55,694 bases of DNA, from NCBI GenBank assembly GCA_937927415.1, contig CALBDS010000029.1, positions 1 through 55,694 on the forward strand, in the 5' to 3' direction. The first letter of the stretch is position 1. Each line of letters starts with the position of its first letter. This document shows positions 1-7,994 of the stretch, piece by piece. This DNA is from an uncultured Rhodospirillaceae bacterium (GTDB taxonomy: Bacteria > Pseudomonadota > Alphaproteobacteria > Azospirillales > Azospirillaceae). A model generated the notes under the pieces. The model saw only the letters and a program-made list of their open reading frames with translations, had not been told where the DNA came from and did no database searches. Both the position numbers and the translations under genes were made by a program.

Positions 1-62
1 ACGACCTGCTTGATATCTTATCCTAGCGCCTATGGGGCGGCTGCCCCGCTCTCTCACATAAC

Positions 63-127
63 GATCAACAAAATGATCCTATAAACCAGACCATTTTCCG
101 CTTATCATTAGGATCATTTTATTGATC
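63..127. promoter_or_regulatory. 18-bp imperfect inverted repeat upstream of an ATPase gene
   Basis: Two 18-bp arms at 63-80 and 110-127 are reverse complements with one mismatch (core AAAATGATCCT / AGGATCATTTT). The right arm ends 8 bp before the ATG at 136, so it overlaps the expected ribosome-binding region. Bases 123-132 (TGATCCAATT) recur inside the gene as an arm of a perfect palindrome at 1328-1357. Position and symmetry suggest an operator or mRNA structure controlling the ATPase gene; that role is inferred. Bases 1-62 show nothing else I can name. Confidence 0.5.
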
Positions 128-135
128 CAATTCTC

Positions 136-1518
136 ATGCCCCCCGTTTCTCCCTCCTTCCCCCACGACCGGCTGAGGCTGGAAAACCCCTGGTGGCGGGG
201 GGCCGGTGATCCCGACGCCGTGCTGCCGCGGCGTGACCTGTTCGAACGGCTGTTCCGGACGGTCCATGACGGGACGGGGGTGATACGGCTGGCCGGGCCG
301 CGACGGGTCGGCAAATCGGTCCTGATCCGTCAGCTGATCCTGCGTCTGCTGCAAACCGGCCTGCCCCCCGACGCGGTGGCGGTGATCCCGTGGGACGCCC
401 CCGCCCTGTCCGGGGTGCCGCTGGAGCGGTTGTGGGCTGCCCTGCCGCTGGCGGGACGGGAGGGATGGCGGCTTCTGGTGCTGGACGGCTGCCAGCACCG
501 CCCCACCGCCCAGGCCGAAGCCGCGGCCCTGGCGGCGGCGGAGCCGGGGCTGTGCCTTGTCACCGTTTCGGCGCTGGGCGGGGCGGCGGGGGCCGATCTG
601 GTGCTGCCGCCCTTGCGCTTTTGCGAATATCTGCGGCTGACCGGGACGGAAGATGATCTGGTGGAGCCGGTGTTTCTCGGCCGTTCGGGGCGCCCCGGCA
701 TGTTCGCCGTGCGCGATATGGCGGGGCTGAACCGGCGCTTCGCCGATTATCTGGCCGGCGGCGGCTTTCCCGAGGCGGTGTTGCTGCGCCAGGGCGGCGA
801 CGGCGGGCGGATCCTGCGGGACCGTGTGATCGATGCTTTGCTGCACCATGATCTTCCCGCCCTGTGCGGGCTGGGGGACAGCGCCGGCCTGACCGACCTG
901 TTCGTCCGGCTGGCCCACGCCAGCGGGAGGGAACTGACCATCGAAGGATTGTCCGAGGAAACCGGGCTGGCCAAGAACACCGTCCGCCGTTACCTGGACC
1001 ATCTGGAATCGGCGTTCCTCATCACCCGGATGGGGCGGGTGCACCCGGCGGGGGACCGTTTCCGCCGCATGCGCAGCTTCAAGCTGCACCTGACGGCGCC
1101 CTGTCTGCACGCTGCCCTGTTCGGACCATCACCCCCCGACAGCCCGGCCTTTGCCGCCCTGGCCGAAGGCGCCATCGTCGGTCAGTGGTTGGGATCGGCC
1201 GAGCGGGAACGGTTGGTCTTTTGCCGTCTGGCGCAGGGCACCGTCGATCTGGTGGGCCTGTCCGCCGAGGATGACCGGCCGGTCTGGGCCTGTGCCGTGC
1301 CGGGAAACGATGACTCCGTGGGCGATCAAAATTGGATCAGCGGATTGATCCAATTTTCCAGGCTCAATCCCGGCCTGCGCTGGCTGGGGGCCACCACCCG
1401 CAGCATCGCCGCCCTGCGGTCCCACCCCCTGGAGGACGGGCGGAAGGTGGAGGTCTGGCACCGCCCGGCGGCGCAATACGGCTACGAGGTCGGGCGGCGC
1501 ATCGCGTCGGAAGGGTAG
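136..1518 (+). CDS. AAA-family ATPase with winged-helix and DUF4143-like C-terminus
   Basis: This is a 460-residue P-loop ATPase of the AAA_14/DUF4143 type. Walker A is GPRRVGKS at residues 54-61 and the Walker B strand is LLVLDG near residue 116. A winged-helix-like stretch lies around residues 258-300 (LTIEGLSEETGLAKNTVRRY). The C-terminal part resembles the DUF4143 nuclease-fold region, but I see no complete PD-(D/E)XK active site. Family members are poorly characterised and occur in many bacteria and archaea as stand-alone genes. The ATG at 136 is the first in frame; no good Shine-Dalgarno precedes it, because an inverted repeat occupies that place. A perfect 12-bp palindrome lies inside the gene at 1328-1357. 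The gene converges on the MAPEG gene. The family call is firm; the cellular role is unknown. Confidence 0.8.
   Translation: MPPVSPSFPHDRLRLENPWWRGAGDPDAVLPRRDLFERLFRTVHDGTGVIRLAGPRRVGKSVLIRQLILRLLQTGLPPDAVAVIPWDAPALSGVPLERLWAALPLAGREGWRLLVLDGCQHRPTAQAEAAALAAAEPGLCLVTVSALGGAAGADLVLPPLRFCEYLRLTGTEDDLVEPVFLGRSGRPGMFAVRDMAGLNRRFADYLAGGGFPEAVLLRQGGDGGRILRDRVIDALLHHDLPALCGLGDSAGLTDLFVRLAHASGRELTIEGLSEETGLAKNTVRRYLDHLESAFLITRMGRVHPAGDRFRRMRSFKLHLTAPCLHAALFGPSPPDSPAFAALAEGAIVGQWLGSAERERLVFCRLAQGTVDLVGLSAEDDRPVWACAVPGNDDSVGDQNWISGLIQFSRLNPGLRWLGATTRSIAALRSHPLEDGRKVEVWHRPAAQYGYEVGRRIASEG
1328..1357. repeat. Perfect 12-bp intragenic inverted repeat
   Basis: Bases 1328-1339 (AAAATTGGATCA) and 1346-1357 (TGATCCAATTTT) are exact reverse complements separated by 6 bp. 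The element is notably AT-rich inside a GC-rich gene and shares TGATCCAATT with the region just before the same gene's start codon (123-132). It encodes residues around DQNWISGLIQF of the ATPase. A protein-binding site or a strong mRNA hairpin is possible; function is inferred only. Confidence 0.55.
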
Positions 1519-1519
1519 G

Positions 1520-2080
1520 TCAGCCGAGCGCCCCGACCACCGCCCACACCACGGTGACGATGGTGGCGGTCAGGGTGGCGGCCATGCCGGGGGCGCGGGC
1601 ATAGGGATGGACCTGATAGCCGATCCAGAACAGCAGCCGTCCCACCACGAACACCAGCGTCAGCACCGCCGCCATCGACAGATGGGGCAGGGGGATGGTG
1701 ACCACCAGCGCCAGCAGCGCCGGGACGAGGATGGCGGTCTGTTCCACGCTGTTGCTCAGCACGCGCTGGGCGATGCGCAGGCCGCGACTTTCGGGATCGT
1801 CGATGGGGTTCAGCGCCAGAGCGCGCCCCCGCGCCGCCATCACCCCGAACACCATCAGCAGCAGGACCAGCGCCGGCCACACCAGCAGCCCGGCGCCATA
1901 GGCAAGCCGCCCGTCCGGCCCGGATACCGGCGGGGCGGGAAACACCCCGCGCAGCACGGCCAGAACCACCAGGGTCAGCAGGACGGCGGCCCCGTTGACG
2001 GTCAGGGCGGTCCGGATTTTGGTGGCCCGGTGGGGGGCGTGCGGGGGGCTGCCCGTTTCTTCCGCGTCAGGTGATGGCAT
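1520..2080 (-). CDS. MAPEG family membrane protein
   Basis: This 186-residue protein has four hydrophobic segments (about residues 28-47, 64-84, 118-138 and 160-182) and the MAPEG signature region with SNSVEQ before the third segment. MAPEG proteins (membrane-associated proteins in eicosanoid and glutathione metabolism) are small integral membrane proteins; bacterial members are mostly of unknown substrate. The ATG overlaps the last 14 bases of the upstream universal stress protein gene in another frame, which implies translational coupling and one transcript. It ends two bases from the convergent ATPase gene. The first 20 residues are polar and precede the first membrane segment. The family is fairly sure; an enzymatic role is not shown. 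Confidence 0.8.
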   Translation of the reverse strand: MPSPDAEETGSPPHAPHRATKIRTALTVNGAAVLLTLVVLAVLRGVFPAPPVSGPDGRLAYGAGLLVWPALVLLLMVFGVMAARGRALALNPIDDPESRGLRIAQRVLSNSVEQTAILVPALLALVVTIPLPHLSMAAVLTLVFVVGRLLFWIGYQVHPYARAPGMAATLTATIVTVVWAVVGALG

Positions 2081-2579
2081 CCAGCTTCTCGTCGCTCAGC
2101 CCGCCGGGCACGATGGTCATGGGGATGCGCAGGCGGGTCAGGCCGCGCGGCGACATGAAATAGGTGATGAGCGGTCCCGGCCCCTCCTGCCCCGTGCCGG
2201 CGGCCAGGACCAGGATGGACAGGCCCGGCTCCTCGTCGATCAGGGACAGCAGGGCGTCGCGGCGGTTGCCCTCGCGGATGTGCAGGATGGGCAGGGTGCC
2301 GGTCAGGGCGTTCACCTCGCGCGCCAGCCTCTGCATCTTCTTTTCGGCTTCGGCCCGCTGTTCCTCGCGCATCAGATCCTCGACCATCAGCCAGCTTTGC
2401 ATCTCCGCCGGCTCGATGACGTACAGCAGCGCCACCCGTCCATGGGATTTGCGTGCCCGCAGGCAGGCATAGCGCAAGGCGATCTTCAATTCGGGGCTGT
2501 CGTCCACCACGACCAGAAAGATGCGCTCCAGGGCCGGCTTGCCGGGGGAGGGGTCGGGGGAAGAGGATGCATCGCTCAT
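2067..2579 (-). CDS. Universal stress protein (UspA) family protein
   Basis: The 170-residue product has the UspA alpha/beta fold pattern: an N-terminal beta strand FLVVVDDSPE at about residues 20-29, a helix with YACLRARKS, a second strand VALLYVI, and a C-terminal strand ILVLAAG. The usual C-terminal ATP-binding motif G-2x-G-9x-G(S/T) is not clearly kept, so nucleotide binding is doubtful. It lies 20 bp downstream of the TIGR02186-like gene and overlaps the MAPEG gene, so it probably belongs to the leftward set starting with the TauE/SafE permease. USP genes beside sulfite exporters occur in other alphaproteobacteria. The first 17 residues are a Ser/Pro-rich tail. Confidence 0.85.
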   Translation of the reverse strand: MSDASSSPDPSPGKPALERIFLVVVDDSPELKIALRYACLRARKSHGRVALLYVIEPAEMQSWLMVEDLMREEQRAEAEKKMQRLAREVNALTGTLPILHIREGNRRDALLSLIDEEPGLSILVLAAGTGQEGPGPLITYFMSPRGLTRLRIPMTIVPGGLSDEKLDAIT

Positions 2580-2599
2580 TGTCGCACCTTATTGGACAA

Positions 2600-3367
2600 T
2601 CACATCTTGCGGAACGCGACCCCGGTGGCCCAGCCGATCAGCAGCGCGCCCACCGTGGCGGCAATGCCGTAGGCCAGCGGCTGGTTCCGGCCGAACTCAT
2701 AAACTTCGGCGCTGAACCCCACCTTGGCCACCACCAGCGGCGTGGTCTGGGCGCTGACGACTTCGCCGTCGCGGATCTGGAACACCTCCACATTGTAAAG
2801 GCCCGTGTGGACGTTCGCAGGGAAATGGAGATTGGTGCGGAACAGCCGGTCGCCAAGGAACGCCACCTGTCCCGTCGCCGTGGAATACAGCCCGGCGCGC
2901 TGCTGGTTGCGCACCAGGGCGGAACGGAACGCCGTCAGCTCCGCCGCGGGCAGGGCGCGGCCGGTGTCCAGCCTGATGTTCTCGGGGCCGAGCTGGTGGC
3001 GTTGGGCGGTGAAGGTGCTGGCGATGCGCTCCAGCGGGCCGGTGGCCGCCACCGCGTAATAGGTGGGCACCTGGGCGAACACCGCCTTTTCCTGGTTCAG
3101 CCACAGCCCGGCCACCCGGTCCTTGCGCCGCACGGTGACCGAGGTGCGCGGCCCCGTCACCACCACCACCACATCGCTGCTGGGACCGTCCACGGTGCCG
3201 AACAGCACCACGTCCGTTCCGGTGAATCCGGTGGTGATGGCGATCAGATGGCTGGTCAGGTCGGCGACCAGCCGTTGCGCGTGCGCGGTGGTGGCGGCCA
3301 GCAGGGCCATGCCGGCCAATGCCCCCACGGCCGCGGCGGCGGCGATGACGATGCGGCGCAGGCTCAT
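2600..3367 (-). CDS. TIGR02186-like exported/membrane protein next to sulfite exporter
   Basis: The product has 255 residues when started at the ATG at 3367, whose ATGA overlaps the stop of the upstream permease gene. It has an N-terminal signal or anchor segment (IVIAAAAAVGALAGMALLAA) cleaved probably after AHA, an extracytoplasmic beta-rich body, and a C-terminal membrane segment (about residues 228-248) followed by a short basic tail. This architecture fits the TIGR02186 conserved family, which is repeatedly found beside TSUP permeases. Its function is not known; a role as a periplasmic partner of the permease is inferred from the overlap and the conserved pairing. A longer open frame continues upstream in this frame but is only the shadow of the permease gene. 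Confidence 0.8.
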   Translation of the reverse strand: MSLRRIVIAAAAAVGALAGMALLAATTAHAQRLVADLTSHLIAITTGFTGTDVVLFGTVDGPSSDVVVVVTGPRTSVTVRRKDRVAGLWLNQEKAVFAQVPTYYAVAATGPLERIASTFTAQRHQLGPENIRLDTGRALPAAELTAFRSALVRNQQRAGLYSTATGQVAFLGDRLFRTNLHFPANVHTGLYNVEVFQIRDGEVVSAQTTPLVVAKVGFSAEVYEFGRNQPLAYGIAATVGALLIGWATGVAFRKM

Positions 3368-4287
3368 CCCGGCACCCCCACCAGGATGCTGAACACGTCG
3401 GCGGGCCGGGCGAACAGGTCCCACGCCAGCTTGCCCGCCACCGACACCACCAGCACCGCCAGCAGCATGCGCGCCTGTTCCCCGCGCAGGTAGCCGCTGG
3501 CCTTGGTGCCGAACTGCGCCCCGATCACCCCGCCCACCAGCAGCAGCAGGGCCAGCACCACATCCACGGTCTGGTTGGTGGCAGCCTGCAGCAGGGTGGC
3601 GACGGCGGTGGTGAAGATGATCTGGAACAGCGAGGTGCCGGCCACCAGCCCCGTGGGCATGTTCAGCAGATAGATCATCGCCGGCACCAGCATGAACCCG
3701 CCGCCGATGCCCATGATCGCCACCAGCAGGCCGCCGATCGCCCCGATGGCCGCCGGCAGCAGGGCGGAGATGTAGAGCTTGGAACGGTGGAACCGCATCT
3801 TCAGCGGCAGCCCGTGCAGCCAGATGTGATGATGCAGCTTGCCGCGGGTGGCCGTGGTGCGGCGGCGGCGCAGCATGGCCCGCCCGCTTTCGATCAGCAT
3901 CAGAAAGCCGATGACGCCGAGAAAGAAGACGTAGGACAGCGAAATCGTGATGTCGATGTGCCCCAGCCTCTGGAGAATGCCGAACAGCCACACCCCCAGC
4001 GTGGTGCCGAACACCCCGCCGGCCAGCATGACCAGCCCCAGCTTCACATCCACGTTGCCGCGCTGCCAGTGGGCCAGCACCCCCGACACGCTGGCGGCGA
4101 CGAGCTGGTTGGCCTGGGTGCCCACGGCGACCGCCGGCGGCACGCCGATGAAGATCAGCAGCGGCGTCATCAAAAAGCCGCCGCCCACGCCGAACATGCC
4201 GGACAGGAAGCCCACGGCCCCCCCCATGGCAAGAACGGCCAGGGCATCGACCGACATTTCGGCGATGGGCAGGTAGATTTGCAGCAT
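3364..4287 (-). CDS. TauE/SafE (TSUP) family sulfite/anion permease
   Basis: This 307-residue protein has about eight hydrophobic segments in two related halves, with the glycine-rich TSUP signature GGGFLMTPLLIFIGVPP near residues 36-52 and a second copy GIGGGFMLVPAMIYLLNMP in the second half. Family members export or import small organosulfur or sulfite anions across the inner membrane. The basic loop between the halves (around RRRRTTATRGKLHHH) is cytoplasmic by the positive-inside rule. Its stop overlaps the start of the TIGR02186-like gene (ATGA), and USP and MAPEG genes follow, so a four-gene operon is likely. The substrate is not determinable from sequence. The 89 bp upstream separate it from the divergent cyclase gene and must contain both promoters. 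Confidence 0.88.
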   Translation of the reverse strand: MLQIYLPIAEMSVDALAVLAMGGAVGFLSGMFGVGGGFLMTPLLIFIGVPPAVAVGTQANQLVAASVSGVLAHWQRGNVDVKLGLVMLAGGVFGTTLGVWLFGILQRLGHIDITISLSYVFFLGVIGFLMLIESGRAMLRRRRTTATRGKLHHHIWLHGLPLKMRFHRSKLYISALLPAAIGAIGGLLVAIMGIGGGFMLVPAMIYLLNMPTGLVAGTSLFQIIFTTAVATLLQAATNQTVDVVLALLLLVGGVIGAQFGTKASGYLRGEQARMLLAVLVVSVAGKLAWDLFARPADVFSILVGVPG

Positions 4288-4376
4288 GGCTGTCCGTCGG
4301 ATGGAAGGACCGGGGCGGGCTTTGATCCCAGAGCTTACCTGAGGGGGGATAAAAACGGTAGCCGCGGTGCGGCCGG

Positions 4377-6260
4377 ATGATTAGGGTGCGGCCCATGGCC
4401 GATCAAGCCGCCGCCCTGACCCTGTCCCGCCGTCTTGCCCGGCGCCGTGTCCGCCTGCCCATCGCGGCGGTGCTGGTGACCGGCTTCGGATCGCTTGTCC
4501 TGGCCGCCGTCGCCAGCGTTCTGGTGCTGGGGCTGGTCAGCGCCAGCCGCAACACCTTTGCCCTGCTCAGCGACCGCGCCGACCTTGCCCTGTCGGGGGT
4601 GGAGGTGCGGGTCCGCCACCAGCTCGACCCGGCGGGCGACATGGCCCGCTTCATCGCCGGCCTGATCGAACGGGGGGAGGTGGACCCCCACGACCGCAAC
4701 CGCCTGACCGACACCCTGCGCGGCGCGCTGGCCGCCGCCCCCGACGTGACCGGGGTGGCCTTCATCGGCACCGACATGCTGGGCACGCGGGTGGCCCGCC
4801 AGGACGGGGCGCTGGTCACCCATGTCATCGACCTCAACGACGGCACCCACACCCCGCCGCTGCTGCTGTCCCCCGACGACCGCAGCGGGCCGGTGTGGGC
4901 CGAACCGACCTGGACGCGGGAACAGCGCACCACCTATCTGGCCCTGAACCATCCGGTGCGCGACCCGCAGGGGCGGTTCATCGGGCAGGTGACGGTGGGG
5001 GTGTCGCTGGGCGACCTGTCGCGGTTCCTGTCCAACCTGTATGTGGAGCAGGGGGTCAACGCCTTCGTGCTCTATGACCACGACCATGTTCTGGCCCATC
5101 CGTCGCTTCCGACGTTGAAGTTCGATTTCTCCGGCAAGAACGACGGCCCGCCGCTGCCGCGCATCGAACAGGTGGACGATCCGGCGCTGGCCGCCTTGTG
5201 GAGCCGCGGCGTGCCGGCGGACAGCCTGAAGAAGCGCACGGAAACCCGCATGGTGCGGCTGGCCGGCGAAAACATGCTGTTCCTGATGCGCACCATGGCC
5301 GGCTATGGCCGCCACGAATGGACGCTGGGCATCGCGGTGCGGGCGGAGGATGCGGGCACCGAGATCAAGCGGCTCTACACCACCGGGGCGGCGGGGCTGG
5401 GCATCCTTTTGGTGTCGGTGGCGGCGGCGCTGTGGGTGGGCCGGCGCATCAGCCGCCAGATCGCCCGGCTGGCCGAAGCCGCCGACCGGGTGCGCGCCTT
5501 CGATTTCCGCCAAGTGCAGGATCTGCCCGACTCGCGCCTGCGGGAACTGGCGCAGGCGTCCATCGCCTTCAACGCCATGGTGGCGGGCCTGCGCTGGTTC
5601 GAAACCTATGTGCCCAAGGCGCTGGTGCTGCGCATCATGCGCCGCCGCGGCACCGCCGCCATCACCTTCCCCTCCGAAGAGCGGGAGGTGACGGTGATGT
5701 TCACCGACATCCGCGGTTTCTCCCGTCTGGCGGAAAACATGAGTGCGGCCGAAACCGCCGCCCTGCTGAACGAGCATTTTTCCCTGCTCGCCTCCTGCAT
5801 CGAGGAGGAGGGGGGCACGGTGGACAAGTTCATCGGCGACTCGATCATGGCCTTCTGGGGCGCTCCGGACGAGCAGGAGGACCACGCCGCCCGCGCCCTG
5901 CGTGCCGCCCATGCCATCGTGCGCGCCATCCACGACGACAACCGCCGCCGCACCGACGAGGGGCAGGCGCCGATCCGCGTGCGCATGGGGCTGCATTCCG
6001 GCCCGGCGGTGGTGGGCAACATCGGGTCGGAAAGCCGGATCAACTACACCATCGTCGGCGACACGGTGAACGTCGCCGCCCGGCTGGAGGAACTGGCGTC
6101 CAGCCTGCAGGGCGATGCGGAAGCCATCGTCCTGGCCAGCGGCACCACCGCCGAACAGGGGGTGGACGCCGCGCCGCTGAAAAGCCTGGGTCCCCATATC
6201 CTGCGCGGCCGTTCGGGCGTGTGCGAGGTGTGGCGGCTGGTGCCGGATCACGCGGTCTGA
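4377..6260 (+). CDS. Membrane-bound class III adenylate/guanylate cyclase with HAMP
   Basis: The product has 627 residues from the ATG at 4377; an ATG at 4395 has a better upstream AGGG and would give 621. Domain order: a membrane segment at about residues 26-52, an extracytoplasmic sensor region of the Cache type (about 55-330), a second membrane segment (about 342-358), a HAMP linker (RRISRQIARLAEAADRVR), and a C-terminal class III cyclase domain. The first metal-binding Asp is in MFTDIRGFS (D444) and the second in GDSIMAFWG (D488); the GDTVNVAARLE region is also present. It should make cAMP or cGMP in response to an external ligand. It is divergent from the permease gene and ends at a strong bidirectional terminator. 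Confidence 0.9.
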   Translation: MIRVRPMADQAAALTLSRRLARRRVRLPIAAVLVTGFGSLVLAAVASVLVLGLVSASRNTFALLSDRADLALSGVEVRVRHQLDPAGDMARFIAGLIERGEVDPHDRNRLTDTLRGALAAAPDVTGVAFIGTDMLGTRVARQDGALVTHVIDLNDGTHTPPLLLSPDDRSGPVWAEPTWTREQRTTYLALNHPVRDPQGRFIGQVTVGVSLGDLSRFLSNLYVEQGVNAFVLYDHDHVLAHPSLPTLKFDFSGKNDGPPLPRIEQVDDPALAALWSRGVPADSLKKRTETRMVRLAGENMLFLMRTMAGYGRHEWTLGIAVRAEDAGTEIKRLYTTGAAGLGILLVSVAAALWVGRRISRQIARLAEAADRVRAFDFRQVQDLPDSRLRELAQASIAFNAMVAGLRWFETYVPKALVLRIMRRRGTAAITFPSEEREVTVMFTDIRGFSRLAENMSAAETAALLNEHFSLLASCIEEEGGTVDKFIGDSIMAFWGAPDEQEDHAARALRAAHAIVRAIHDDNRRRTDEGQAPIRVRMGLHSGPAVVGNIGSESRINYTIVGDTVNVAARLEELASSLQGDAEAIVLASGTTAEQGVDAAPLKSLGPHILRGRSGVCEVWRLVPDHAV

Positions 6261-6266
6261 AACAAG

Positions 6267-6303
6267 AAAGGCCCCTCGCCCGGTTGCCGGGGGAGGGGCC
6301 TTT
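6267..6303. terminator. Bidirectional intrinsic terminator
   Basis: Arms at 6267-6283 and 6287-6303 (AAAGGCCCCTCGCCCGG and its complement with one mismatch) enclose a 3-base loop. The A and T flanks form short U-tracts in both directions, so the hairpin can end both the rightward cyclase transcript and the leftward bactofilin transcript. A perfect 16-bp palindrome TTTAAACGCGTTTAAA follows at 6308-6323. Confidence 0.8.
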
Positions 6304-6333
6304 GATCTTTAAACGCGTTTAAACGCCTGGACC

Positions 6334-7125
6334 TCAGTCCACCGTATCCGGGGTGACCGGAACCGGGGCGGGTGCCGCGGGTGCGGTTTCCGCCGGGGCC
6401 GCGGCCTTGGTGGGGATGGTGTAGACCTGCACGTCGCCGCTCATCTGGCCGCCGGCGTCAACCGCCAGCACGCCGTAACGGATGGTGCCCTGCACCCGGC
6501 CGGTGGCGCGGATGGTCAGGCGCCCGCGCACGGTCAAGATGCCCTCGAACCGGCCGGCGATGTCGGCCTCGTCGATTTCCACCGAGCCTTTGAACAGGCC
6601 GGTTTCGGCGATTTCCATGATGCGCCCGTCGGGCAGCTTGGCTTCCACCGAGCCTTCGACCACCAGCGCATCGCACGAGCCGATCTCACCCGACAGCGAG
6701 ATGTCGCGCCCGACGATCAGGCGGCGTGGGTCGGCGGGGCGGGAACCGGCGGCGGGAATGCCCGCCGCCGCCGCCGGGGCCGCCGACGGAGCCGAACCGG
6801 GCAGGGGCGACGGGGTGCCGGGAATGCCCAGACCCTGCGGCGGACGCGGCGTCACGCCGGGGATGTCCATGCGGCGGGGGCTGTCGCTTTTCAGCGGAGT
6901 GCCGGGAACGGCGGGGGGAATGGGCGGTTTCGGCGGCGTCGGCGTCATATCGTGTCCTTTGTCCGAAAACGGCGAAGGGGGGTCCGAGAACGGCGGGGGG
7001 GTGTCCGAAGACGGCGTGCGGGGCGCCGGAACAGGGGCCTGGATGGGCGCCGCTTGCGGCGAGTCCGGTTTCGGCGGACTGGCCGATGCCGGGGCGGCCG
7101 GCTTTTTTCGTCCGAACGGCAGCAT
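6334..7125 (-). CDS. Bactofilin family cytoskeletal protein
   Basis: This is a 263-residue protein with a bactofilin (DUF583) core at about residues 135-240: LIVGRDISLSGEIGSCDAL opens the right-handed beta-helix, which continues through repeats such as LVVEGSVEA, FKGSVEIDEADI and VRGRLTIRATGRVQG. The core is preceded by an unusually long Pro/Ser-rich N-terminal tail of about 130 residues and followed by an Ala/Pro-rich tail. Bactofilins polymerise without nucleotide and shape cells or place surface structures and chemoreceptors. The start MLPFGRKKP is typical of the basic, membrane-attracting bactofilin N-terminus. The gene stands alone, 123 bp from the EI24-like gene. No M23 peptidase gene, a frequent bactofilin partner, is adjacent. 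Confidence 0.9.
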   Translation of the reverse strand: MLPFGRKKPAAPASASPPKPDSPQAAPIQAPVPAPRTPSSDTPPPFSDPPSPFSDKGHDMTPTPPKPPIPPAVPGTPLKSDSPRRMDIPGVTPRPPQGLGIPGTPSPLPGSAPSAAPAAAAGIPAAGSRPADPRRLIVGRDISLSGEIGSCDALVVEGSVEAKLPDGRIMEIAETGLFKGSVEIDEADIAGRFEGILTVRGRLTIRATGRVQGTIRYGVLAVDAGGQMSGDVQVYTIPTKAAAPAETAPAAPAPVPVTPDTVD

Positions 7126-7248
7126 GATGAATCCCCAGGATAAGGCAGGGTCTGGCAGAGCGTGGAATCGCGGCGTATCACGCCGGTCCCGGCGGCGGCA
7201 AGCCCCCTTATCACATCGGGAGGGGTGGTTCGGGGCTTTGGGCGCCCT

Positions 7249-7920
7249 TCAGACCGTGGAGCGACTCTTGAGGCCGTGGAACACATGGACCATGAAGGCG
7301 GTCGCCACCACCGGCACCAGCAGGTTGATCCCCGGCATGGTGGACAGGAACGCGATCACCACCCCGGCGGCGAAGGGCTTCAGCGGATGGCTGCGCCGCA
7401 GCACCGCCGCCGCCTGCCGGCCCAGCCGGCGCTGGGCCACCAGATCGAAATATTCCCGTCCCAGCAGATAGCCGTTGACCGTGTAGAACACCGCCAGATT
7501 GAGGCCGGGGGCGAAGATATAGACCGGCAGTGCCGCCAGATTGACCGCCAGCAGCACCAGCAGAAAGCGCAGCGCGGTCAGGATGTCGTCGGTCAGCGTG
7601 GTGCCGGTCGGGGCGGGCAGGCCGGGATAGTGGCGGGCCTCCACCCGTTCCACCACCGATTCCAGCATGAAGCCGGCCACCATGCCCACCACCGCCGGAA
7701 ACAGCAGCCACGCCACCCCAATCACCGCCAGCCCGCCCAGCACGTCCAGCCCGGTGTCGAGCCAGCCGATGCTGGTGACGGTGGCGGTGGTCAGCGCCCA
7801 TTCCACCCCGGCGAACAGCGCGGCGAACGACGCCACCGCCGCCAGAACGGCGATCCACACCACCCGGCGCGACGCCGGATCGGTCAATTGGCCGAAGGCC
7901 AGGACAAGGGCGCGGATCAT
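7249..7920 (-). CDS. EI24/CysZ-like integral membrane protein
   Basis: The 223-residue product has about four long hydrophobic regions (residues 20-45, 58-88, 115-138 and 182-212) and the EI24 (DUF540) pattern PGLPAPTGTTLTDDILTALR followed by a paired helix. CysZ, the best known relative, imports sulfate; alphaproteobacterial EI24 proteins are not all sulfate transporters and I cannot assign a substrate. It lies between serB (upstream, 74 bp) and the bactofilin gene on the same strand and may share transcription with serB. The ATG at 7920 begins with a short amphipathic stretch as in other members. Confidence 0.75.
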   Translation of the reverse strand: MIRALVLAFGQLTDPASRRVVWIAVLAAVASFAALFAGVEWALTTATVTSIGWLDTGLDVLGGLAVIGVAWLLFPAVVGMVAGFMLESVVERVEARHYPGLPAPTGTTLTDDILTALRFLLVLLAVNLAALPVYIFAPGLNLAVFYTVNGYLLGREYFDLVAQRRLGRQAAAVLRRSHPLKPFAAGVVIAFLSTMPGINLLVPVVATAFMVHVFHGLKSRSTV

Positions 7921-7994
7921 GGCGTCTGGGTATCCTTCTTTTCCGGTACGCCCGGCTTATGTAGGCAGGCGCGGGCGCCGGGAAAAGGCGGCGG

